Positions 1 to 6,259 of a stretch of DNA of 7,644 bases are shown piece after piece. How positions within the stretch are numbered: the stretch's first letter is position 1; every line of letters starts with the position of its first letter. The position numbers were made by a program, and so were the translations under genes. The notes under the pieces were generated by a model. The model saw only the letters and a program-made list of their open reading frames with translations. It made no database searches and was not told where the DNA came from. This stretch comes from Tannerella sp. (GTDB lineage: Bacteria; Bacteroidota; Bacteroidia; Bacteroidales; Tannerellaceae): positions 1 through 7,644 of the forward strand of contig JAITBC010000241.1 of assembly GCA_031283785.1 (NCBI GenBank), written 5' to 3'.

Positions 1-149
1 AGTGAGTGAGTGAGTGAGTGAGTGAGTGAGTGAGTGAGTGAGTGAGTGAGTGAGATAGTGAGTGAGTGAGTGAGAGAGAGAAAGAGAGAGAGAGTGAGTG
101 AGAGAGAGAGAGAGAGAGAGAGTGAGTGAGAGAGAGAGAGAGAGAGAGA
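1..149. repeat. AGTG/GA simple-sequence tract
   Basis: Positions 1-54 are 13.5 uninterrupted AGTG units. After an AT interruption at 55-56, four more AGTG units follow (57-72). The rest, to about 149, is GA dinucleotide repeat broken by short GAGTGAGTG islands and one AAA interruption. The + strand has no C anywhere in this stretch. On the + strand every frame of the AGTG part meets TGA, so that part is not coding there. On the - strand all three frames are open (His-Ser-Leu-Thr and Ser-Leu repeats). However, stops in all three frames lie just outside at 151-166, and no ATG falls between them and the repeat. A structural or regulatory role, or neutral slippage, is more likely than coding. The tract reaches the window edge, so its full length is unknown, and its length in an assembly may be unreliable. 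Confidence 0.97.
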
Positions 150-170
150 ATCAGTAAGTTACATCAATTT

Positions 171-192
171 CTCTCGCGTAATATTACGAGAG
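171..192. other. Small hairpin containing TAATATTAC
   Basis: CTCTCG (171-176) and CGAGAG (187-192) form a perfect 6-base inverted repeat around a 10-base loop. The loop and stem junction contain TAATATTAC (179-187), within the 12-base palindrome CGTAATATTACG (177-188). No T-run follows, so it is not a terminator. It could be a protein-binding site or RNA structure in the leader between the simple repeat and the terminator. The inverted repeat is plain in the sequence; any function is unproven. Confidence 0.6.
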
Positions 193-212
193 AATCTGTA
201 TTTCATATTATG

Positions 213-250
213 CCGCAGCATTATTTTAAAAATAGTGTTGCGGTTTTTTT
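213..250 (+). terminator. Rho-independent terminator
   Basis: The left arm (213-227, beginning CCGCAGCATTATTTT) pairs with the right arm (229-243, ending GTTGCGG), with two G-T wobbles and the innermost A-T pairs opening as the loop. Seven T residues (244-250) follow directly. The orientation is + only, because no matching T-run would follow the stem on the - strand. It either ends a + strand transcript that begins left of the window or acts as an attenuator in the leader of the gene starting at 287, which is only 36 bases after the T-run. Confidence 0.88.
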
Positions 251-286
251 ATTCAATAGTATTAATTTCAAAAAAAAATTCGAATT

Positions 287-859
287 ATGGCAAAATCCAA
301 ACGAAATCCTGTAACCTTCGGGTTAAGTGGAAAACTTGGCGATTTGTTAGTGTTTCGTCAGGTAGGTGGTCAAACGATAGTGTCTATGGTTCCTGAACCG
401 TCAAAGACAGTGTCGGAAAAACAGGCGGCTCATCGAAGACGTTTTCAACAGGCAGTGTTGTACGCAAAACCTGCCGTCGAATCTCCGGAAACAGGCGAAA
501 AGTACAAAGCTGCCGCAAAGAAGGGACAAACACCCATTAACGTAGCCGTAGCTGACTTTTTTAATGCACCGGATATCGAAAACATTGATTTAACGGAATA
601 TGCCGGAAATGAGGGTGACAAAATTCGCATCACTGTGTCCGACGATTTTGCGGTGAAATACGTTAAAGTCAGGATTAGCAATGCTGACGGTTCATTAGTC
701 GAAGAAGGCGAGGCAGTGAAAGAACTCGGCGATGTATGGATATATACTGCCATACGGAACAACGAAAGCCTTGAGGGAGACAAAATTGTGATTACGGCGT
801 CGGATCTGCCGGGAAATATTGTCAGGGACGAACAGATGCTAAACGGAGACAGTATGTGA
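287..859 (+). CDS. Conserved hypothetical protein, 190 aa
   Basis: I do not recognise a named function. The N-terminal region (about 1-95) is very basic and opens with MAKSKRNPVTFGLSGKLGD. It continues with a VFRQVGGQTIV segment, an RRRFQQAV helix-like stretch and an EKYKAAAKKGQ stretch. From memory this resembles short uncharacterised proteins common in Bacteroidota that share a pattern of SGKxGDxxVFR, a basic helix and a lysine-rich stretch. The second half (about 96-183) is acidic and beta-rich, with alternating segments such as KIRITVSDDF, YVKVRISNADG and KIVITASDLPG, and may be an Ig-like sandwich. There is no signal peptide, lipobox or membrane segment, so it is probably cytoplasmic. 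ATG at 287 is chosen because the conserved MAKxKxNP start follows at once; the leader is A-rich without a Shine-Dalgarno sequence. A 263-base gap separates it from the transporter operon, so it is probably a separate unit. The ORF is confident; the role is unknown. Confidence 0.85.
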   Translation: MAKSKRNPVTFGLSGKLGDLLVFRQVGGQTIVSMVPEPSKTVSEKQAAHRRRFQQAVLYAKPAVESPETGEKYKAAAKKGQTPINVAVADFFNAPDIENIDLTEYAGNEGDKIRITVSDDFAVKYVKVRISNADGSLVEEGEAVKELGDVWIYTAIRNNESLEGDKIVITASDLPGNIVRDEQMLNGDSM

Positions 860-863
860 AAAT

Positions 864-901
864 GCCTTACAATGCCTTAGGCAGGCCTTAGGGACGCCTT
901 A
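864..901. repeat. Four phased GCCTTA repeats
   Basis: GCCTTA occurs at 864-869, 874-879, 885-890 and 896-901, with start-to-start distances of 10, 11 and 11 bases, close to one helical turn. The middle two copies also form an imperfect inverted repeat, CCTTAGGC against GGCCTTAGG (875-892), with one T-T mismatch. The array begins 5 bases after the stop of the 190-residue gene. No T-run follows, so a terminator is unlikely. It may be a decayed 10-11 base tandem repeat, a binding-site array or an RNA 3' end structure. Function is unknown. Confidence 0.7.
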
Positions 902-920
902 TGGAGAACTGAGGAAAAAC

Positions 921-936
921 AGATTAAGTTTAATCT
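921..936. promoter_or_regulatory. Palindromic site, possible operator
   Basis: AGATTAA (921-927) and TTAATCT (930-936) are perfect 7-base inverted arms separated by GT. The two-base spacer is too short for a stable RNA hairpin but fits a dimeric DNA-binding protein site. It lies about 185 bases upstream of the susC-like start, in the noncoding gap before the transport operon. No regulator can be named, and an AT-rich palindrome of this size may occur by chance. Confidence 0.3.
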
Positions 937-1020
937 AAAACATGACGCCAATGACAAATATCAAATAAAAACACTGCCGGAAGAGAAGTGGAAGCAGAGT
1001 AAACTTGTTATTCCAAATTT

Positions 1021-1058
1021 CAGACTGATAATTAAATATCCAGTCTGTCAATAATTAA
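1021..1058. promoter_or_regulatory. Inverted and direct repeats upstream of susC-like gene
   Basis: CAGACTG (1021-1027) and CAGTCTG (1041-1047) are perfect 7-base inverted arms around a 13-base AT-rich spacer. ATAATTAA is directly repeated at 1028-1035 and 1051-1058, 23 bases apart. The cluster is 65-100 bases before the transporter start, a reasonable place for operon control or leader RNA folding. There is no T-run, so it is not a standard terminator. I found no convincing match to the Bacteroides promoter (TTTG near -33, TAnnTTTG near -7) in 860-1122, so the promoter position remains open. Confidence 0.35.
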
Positions 1059-1081
1059 TCTTTATAAATAAAAATAATAAC

Positions 1082-1108
1082 ATGAAAAGAATGTTCAATG
1101 TAAATTAA
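1082..1108 (+). other. Possible short upstream reading frame, 8 codons
   Basis: An ATG at 1082 opens an 8-codon frame (MKRMFNVN) ending in TAA at 1106-1108, 14 bases before the transporter start and in a different frame. Its leader is AT-rich like those of the real genes nearby. It could be a small translated leader or chance; the sequence gives no further support. Confidence 0.15.
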
Positions 1109-1122
1109 AAAAATATTGTATA

Positions 1123-4100
1123 ATGAACAAAATGAATAAATTAAAAAAAAGGAAAAGGATAATAATATTTCTTTTATTCCCGTTGTTTTTCCTCTCTGTT
1201 GGCTTAAATGCACAGAATTTCACCATCAAGGGGAAAGTTATGGATCAGGATGGAAATGTCCTGCCCGGAGCAGTTGTACGTGTACAGGGAAGCACCACAG
1301 GCGTCAGCGTCAATGATGAGGGCGATTATGTACTGAACGCTGTGCCGAAGGGCAGCGTTCTTGAATTTCTTCTTGTGGGTTATGTTACACAGGAGATTAG
1401 GGTTGCCGGTGACAAAACGGTAATCAATGCTATTTTATCTGAAGCAGCCGAATCGCTGGAAGACGTTACTGTTGTTGCTTTCGGAACCCAGAAAAAAGAA
1501 AGCGTAATCGGTTCCATAACTACGATTAATCCTGCCGAATTGAAAATACCTTCCAGCAACCTGACCGCAGCTTTGGCAGGTAACATGGCGGGTATAATTG
1601 CCTATCAGCGGAGTGGAGAACCCGGAAGAGACAACGCGGATTTTTTTGTGCGCGGTATAACGACTTTTGGAGCGAATACCAATCCGCTAATACTGATTGA
1701 CAACGTCGAGCTGACGTCTACCGACCTCGCGCGGCTTCAGCCTGACGATATTGCCAGTTTTTCCATCATGAAAGACGCTACGGCGACTGCTCTGTATGGA
1801 GCGCGTGGAGCTAACGGTGTGATTCTGGTAACAACCAAACGGGGTTCCGACGGTCCGGCTAAAATTTTTGTGCGCCTGGAAAATTCGATTTCGACACCTA
1901 CGCGCAACATTGAATTAGCAGACCCGATAACTTTCATGAAGTTGCATAACGAAGCAGTTCTGACACGGGACCCTCTCGGTGAACTGCCATACAGCAAGGA
2001 TAAAATCGAAAATACTCTGCAACCCGGATACAGTCCGTATATTTATCCTGCTAACGACTGGTACCGAATGCTGTTCAGAGACTATGCCATAAATCAGCGG
2101 GCAAATCTTAGCGTTTCGGGAGGTAGCTCCGTTGCCAGATATTATGTTTCCGGAGCGTTTACTCAGGACAACGGCGTTCTGAAAGTCGATAAACGGAACA
2201 GTTTTAACAACAATATTGACTTCAAGAACTACAATCTGCGCGCAAATGTGGACGTCAACATTACTAAAAAAACGGAACTGAGTGTGCGTCTTACCGGTAA
2301 CTTTGACAATTACACCGGACCGGTTAACAGTGGAGAAGCTGTTTACGATATGGTTGTTCATTCGAATCCGGTTCTGTTCCCTGCATACTATCCTGTTGAT
2401 GAAGACTTCAAGTATGTGAAACATATTATGTTTGGGAATGTCGCGAGTATATACACAAATCCGTACGCTGAAATGGTAAGAGGCTATCAGGACAGGTCGC
2501 GTTCGCAGATGCTGGCTCAGTTGGCGATTAATCAAAATCTGGATTTCATAACGAAAGGGCTTTCTCTCCGCTCGTTGATGAATATTTCCAGACTGGCAGA
2601 ATTCAGTGTGAGCAGAGCATACAATCCTTACTGGTATCGGCTGCTCGACAATTATGACAGTTTTACCGGCGAATATCATCTGGAACGTATCAACGAAAAC
2701 GGTACGGAGTATTTAGTATATTCCGAAAGTCCGAAAACCGTAGAATCGACAATGTACACTGAGACTGCGCTCAATTACGACAATACCTTCGGGAAACACA
2801 ATGCCAGCGCCCTGCTGGTATTTATGACACGTGAAGCACTTGCTGCCAACCAGGGAAATATGCAACTGTCGCTGCCATCGCGCAATGTCGGGATATCGGG
2901 ACGCGCCACATATTCATTTGACAGCCGTTATTTCGTAGAATTTAATTTCGGATATAACGGTTCCGAACGTTTTGCCGTCAATCATCGCTGGGGATTTTTC
3001 CCTTCGGCGGGCGTAGGATGGATGATTTCCAACGAAAAGTTCTGGGAAAAACTGAAACCCGTTATCAATAATCTGAAACTGCGTTATTCATACGGACTGG
3101 TAGGAAACGACAGAATTGGCAATAACAGCGACCGTTTCTTTTATCTCTCACAGATCCGTATGGATGAATGGAATAGAGGAGCCAGGTTTGGTGAAAATAT
3201 TGATAATGGAGGTCCCGGAACCAAAATAGACCGATATGCCAATGATGCCATTACATGGGAAACGGCGACGAAACAGAATTACGCTGTCGAACTCGGCTTA
3301 TTTAATAAATTGAACATTATTGCCGAGTACTTTAGCGAATATCGTAGCAACATACTTATGACCCGTACTGCGATTCCTGCAACAATGGGACTGCAAGCCG
3401 AAGTAAAGGCTAATGTAGGTGAAGCCGCTTCTCGGGGTATTGACATTCAAATGGATTACCGGCAGTCGTGGAACACGGATTTCTGGACGGCAGCCCGTAT
3501 GAATTTTACTTATGCGACAAGTCAGTATAAAGTATATGAGGAGCCGGAATACAAGGAACGCTGGCGTTCACGAATAGGCGGCTCGCTGTCTCAGATGCAC
3601 GGATATATTGCCGAACGGCTGTTTATGGACGACGCCGAAGCTCAAAATGCACCACCTCAATTATTCGGTGGAGAATATAGAGGAGGCGATATTAAATATA
3701 CCGACATAAACGGCGACATGCAAATTACTCCTGCTGATATGGTTCCTGTGGGCAATCCTCAATCTCCCGAAATAATTTACGGGTTCGGACTGTCTGCCGG
3801 ATATAAGGGATTTGATGTTTCCGTCTTCTTTCAGGGACTTGCAAACGAATCGTTCTGGATAAATGCATCCTCAACGGCGCCTTTTCAGGGACAGACACAA
3901 CTGCTGAAAGCATACGCCGACAGTCACTGGTCGGAAGAACATCAGGACATGTATGCGTTGTGGCCCAGATTAAGCCCTGTAATAAACCCGAACAATGTAC
4001 AGACAAGTACATGGTTTATGCGTGACGGTTCGTTTCTGAGACTTAAACAGGCTGAAATAGGATATACCATTCAGGGCAGCTGGCAGCAAAAACTGCATAT

Positions 4101-4245
4101 CCATCAGCTAAGATTTTATGTTAGCGGAACAAATTTACTGCTGTTCAGCAAATTCAAACTCTGGGATGTGGAGATGGCAGGAGATGGACTGGGATATCCC
4201 ATTCAGAGAGTATTCAACATCGGTCTAAATCTGACCTTTAATTAA
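1123..4245 (+). CDS. SusC/RagA-family TonB-dependent outer membrane transporter
   Basis: This 1040-residue protein imports oligosaccharides (or other nutrients bound by its SusD partner) across the outer membrane using TonB energy. A basic N-terminus and hydrophobic core form a signal peptide, with likely cleavage after LNA (about residue 30). A carboxypeptidase-regulatory-like beta domain follows (about 33-105; GKVMDQDGNVLPGA, then GYVTQEIRV). A TonB-box-like DVTVVAFGTQKKE lies near 114-126. The plug spans about 127-241, with NPLILIDNVE (187-196) and the family signature KDATATALYGARGANG (217-232) leading into VILVTTKRG. The remaining 800 residues are the 22-strand barrel region, ending in an alternating terminal strand (FNIGLNLTFN). 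Length is normal for the family. It has no N-terminal STN domain, so direct signalling to an anti-sigma factor is not expected. Start 1123 precedes the signal peptide; Met4 (1132) is an alternative. It is the first gene of the operon, 24 bases before the susD-like gene. The substrate is unknown. Confidence 0.97.
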   Translation: MNKMNKLKKRKRIIIFLLFPLFFLSVGLNAQNFTIKGKVMDQDGNVLPGAVVRVQGSTTGVSVNDEGDYVLNAVPKGSVLEFLLVGYVTQEIRVAGDKTVINAILSEAAESLEDVTVVAFGTQKKESVIGSITTINPAELKIPSSNLTAALAGNMAGIIAYQRSGEPGRDNADFFVRGITTFGANTNPLILIDNVELTSTDLARLQPDDIASFSIMKDATATALYGARGANGVILVTTKRGSDGPAKIFVRLENSISTPTRNIELADPITFMKLHNEAVLTRDPLGELPYSKDKIENTLQPGYSPYIYPANDWYRMLFRDYAINQRANLSVSGGSSVARYYVSGAFTQDNGVLKVDKRNSFNNNIDFKNYNLRANVDVNITKKTELSVRLTGNFDNYTGPVNSGEAVYDMVVHSNPVLFPAYYPVDEDFKYVKHIMFGNVASIYTNPYAEMVRGYQDRSRSQMLAQLAINQNLDFITKGLSLRSLMNISRLAEFSVSRAYNPYWYRLLDNYDSFTGEYHLERINENGTEYLVYSESPKTVESTMYTETALNYDNTFGKHNASALLVFMTREALAANQGNMQLSLPSRNVGISGRATYSFDSRYFVEFNFGYNGSERFAVNHRWGFFPSAGVGWMISNEKFWEKLKPVINNLKLRYSYGLVGNDRIGNNSDRFFYLSQIRMDEWNRGARFGENIDNGGPGTKIDRYANDAITWETATKQNYAVELGLFNKLNIIAEYFSEYRSNILMTRTAIPATMGLQAEVKANVGEAASRGIDIQMDYRQSWNTDFWTAARMNFTYATSQYKVYEEPEYKERWRSRIGGSLSQMHGYIAERLFMDDAEAQNAPPQLFGGEYRGGDIKYTDINGDMQITPADMVPVGNPQSPEIIYGFGLSAGYKGFDVSVFFQGLANESFWINASSTAPFQGQTQLLKAYADSHWSEEHQDMYALWPRLSPVINPNNVQTSTWFMRDGSFLRLKQAEIGYTIQGSWQQKLHIHQLRFYVSGTNLLLFSKFKLWDVEMAGDGLGYPIQRVFNIGLNLTFN

Positions 4246-4269
4246 TAATAACTGTAAAAAATATATTTT

Positions 4270-6207
4270 ATGGAAATAGTAAGAAAATTGAAAATATGTG
4301 CAATAGCATGTTTACTGGCATGCAGTTCATGCAACAGCTATCTTGACATAGTACCCGAAGACGGCGTACCTACTTTGGAAAGCGCATTCAGTTTGCGTTC
4401 AACTGCCATCAGGTATTTATATACCTGCTACGGATTTCTCACAAGACAAGGAGATCTGGATTGGGACCACGGTCTCATCACCGGCGACGAATTGTGGTCT
4501 ATACTGAACAGAACCGAAACCACTTATATTTGGAGTGGGTCACTGTTCAATATTGCACGCGGATTCCAAAATGCCAATGCTCCCTATGGAGACGACTGGG
4601 CAGGAATATACGATGGGATCAGATGCTGTAACAACTTGGTTGACATGATAGGGACAGTTCCCGATTTACCCGAATGGGAAAAACTTCAGTGGATAGCCGA
4701 GGCTAAATTTTTGAAGGCATGGTATCATTTTCATCTAATACGCAAATGGGGACCCGTTCCTCTTATCAGGGAAAATCTTCCAATCTCTGCAAGTGTGGAA
4801 GAAGTGCGGGTCTCCCGTGCCCCGATAGACGAATGTTTTGATTATGTCATCCAGTTGTTGAATGAAGCAATTCCCGATCTTCCGCCGAGCCGGAGTCCTG
4901 ACGAATATGGACGAATCACTAAACCAATAGCAGCATCTATAAAGGCGAAAATTGCAGTCTTTGCCGCAAGTCCTTTGTTCAATAATAACACCAATCAGGC
5001 TACTTTGGTAAATAAAGACGGCACGAAACTGTTCAAAACGGATAAAACTCCCGAAGAAATAAAAGCAAGATGGGATTCGGCTGTAATTGCATGTAGCGAC
5101 GCTATTGAGATATGTCATGAAGGAAATATGAAACTGTATAGACATCAGACAAATATTAGACTTAATGACACTATTCTCAGAGAATTGGATTTGAGAAACG
5201 CGTTTAACAAAAAATGGAACAGCGAGATTGTCTGGACAAATACCATGACTGCACTGTCTGTCAATGAATCTCTTCAAGTGGCTTCGTCCCCTAATTTACA
5301 GGCAGACATATATCCGGGTATGCCATTCCTGCTCAGTCAGGTTCAGGTTCCTTTGAAAATCGCCGAAATGTTTCACACTAATCATGGCATTCCCATTGAA
5401 AATGATTTAACATGGAACGACGTCAATCCGTATGAATTACGGGAGGGAGGCAACTCGGAACGCTGGTATATTCGCAGGGGTTATACGACCGTCAATCTTA
5501 ACTTTAATCGCGAACCCCGATTCTATGCCTGGTTGGGTTTTGATGGAGGTCTCTGGTATGGGCAAAAAACAGAAATTAACGACCCTGTTCCGGGCGACTT
5601 GCTCTGGGTTGCCTGCCGTATAGATGGAGCACAACGAAAAATAGGAAACGACTGGGGACCTGTGACAGGATATTATCCTAAAAAATTTATTCATTATCAA
5701 AGTCGTCAAACCGGAGCCATATCTTATTATCCTGAAAGATATCCCTGGCCCATGCTGAGACTGGCAGATTTGTATTTGCTTTATGCCGAAGCAATCAACG
5801 AATCGGAAGGACCAAACGGAGTGCACAGCAACGAACTGTTCGGGTATATCGATTCGGTACGTACAAGAGCGGGATTGCCGGGTATAAAAAAAGCATGGGA
5901 TGATTACAGCGATACTCCGGGCAAATATAATACTCAGACAGGAATGCAGGAGATTATACACCGTGAACGCCTGATAGAACTTGCACTTGAAGGACAGCGT
6001 TTCTGGGATTTACGCCGGTGGAAAGAAGTTGCTGCCGAATATGAAAAAGGTATATACGGATTCAAGGTTACGGCAAGCAAACCGGAGGATTATTACCAGA
6101 AAATTTCTCTGGCAGAACAGAAGTTTGGAATTAAAGACTATTTCTGGCCTATCAGTATAGAATATATTGAACAGAATCCAAATCTGGTACAGAATACCGG
6201 ATGGTAA
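4270..6207 (+). CDS. SusD/RagB-family nutrient-binding outer membrane lipoprotein
   Basis: This 645-residue surface lipoprotein should form the lid over the SusC-like barrel and capture glycan. The N-terminus is a lipoprotein signal with two candidate cysteines: LLAC at 15-18 is the better lipobox, while Cys21 in CNSYLD has the usual SusD spacing to the YLD motif. The SusD-like N-terminal region has the helical motif AEAKFLKAWYHFHLIRKWG (143-161), followed by GPVPLI. The C-terminal SusD signature is clear: RERLIELALEGQRFWDLRRW (565-584) and a terminal FWPIS...NPNLVQNTGW. It is somewhat longer than many family members (roughly 500-600 residues), though related PUL-type SusD proteins reach this size. 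Aromatic-rich stretches near 400-460 could include binding residues, but this cannot be decided here. It is probably translated from the same transcript as the susC-like gene; the 24-base gap contains no terminator. Confidence 0.97.
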   Translation: MEIVRKLKICAIACLLACSSCNSYLDIVPEDGVPTLESAFSLRSTAIRYLYTCYGFLTRQGDLDWDHGLITGDELWSILNRTETTYIWSGSLFNIARGFQNANAPYGDDWAGIYDGIRCCNNLVDMIGTVPDLPEWEKLQWIAEAKFLKAWYHFHLIRKWGPVPLIRENLPISASVEEVRVSRAPIDECFDYVIQLLNEAIPDLPPSRSPDEYGRITKPIAASIKAKIAVFAASPLFNNNTNQATLVNKDGTKLFKTDKTPEEIKARWDSAVIACSDAIEICHEGNMKLYRHQTNIRLNDTILRELDLRNAFNKKWNSEIVWTNTMTALSVNESLQVASSPNLQADIYPGMPFLLSQVQVPLKIAEMFHTNHGIPIENDLTWNDVNPYELREGGNSERWYIRRGYTTVNLNFNREPRFYAWLGFDGGLWYGQKTEINDPVPGDLLWVACRIDGAQRKIGNDWGPVTGYYPKKFIHYQSRQTGAISYYPERYPWPMLRLADLYLLYAEAINESEGPNGVHSNELFGYIDSVRTRAGLPGIKKAWDDYSDTPGKYNTQTGMQEIIHRERLIELALEGQRFWDLRRWKEVAAEYEKGIYGFKVTASKPEDYYQKISLAEQKFGIKDYFWPISIEYIEQNPNLVQNTGW

Positions 6208-6253
6208 ATTGAGTTAAGAACTAAGAAATTAGGAATTACAAAGTTAGTATTAT
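6208..6253. repeat. Degenerate TTA-containing short repeats
   Basis: The 52-base gap between the susD-like gene and the next lipoprotein is largely made of imperfect 7-8 base units: GAGTTAA, GAACTAA, GAAATTAG, GAATTAC and AAAGTTAG. No hairpin or T-run is present, so read-through into the next gene is expected. Similar AAGAATTA-type runs are, to my knowledge, common between genes in Bacteroidales. It is probably neutral or a loose translation leader. Confidence 0.55.
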
Positions 6254-6259
6254 AAAAAT

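Noticed and set aside
1..149. Coding on the - strand as His-Ser-Leu-Thr repeats
   Set aside because: Open in all three frames only because that strand lacks G and TAA there; stops at 151-166 close every frame and no usable ATG lies between.
1..149. CRISPR array
   Set aside because: The units are 2-4 bases with no unique spacers.
126..314. 62-codon + strand frame beginning GTG in the GA repeat with Arg-Glu repeats
   Set aside because: It is a repeat-derived frame that crosses the terminator and overlaps the start of the 190-residue gene in another frame.
921..936. Terminator for the 190-residue gene
   Set aside because: AT-only inner arms with a two-base loop, and followed by A residues instead of T residues.
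1109..1122. Shine-Dalgarno site for the susC-like gene
   Set aside because: The leader is only A and T with a single G; initiation without Shine-Dalgarno is normal in Bacteroidota.
1915..2679. 254-codon - strand frame inside the susC-like gene
   Set aside because: Antisense shadow of a clearly coding transporter, with no recognisable protein features.
4735..5277. 180-codon - strand frame inside the susD-like gene
   Set aside because: Antisense shadow; the + strand frame carries the SusD motifs.
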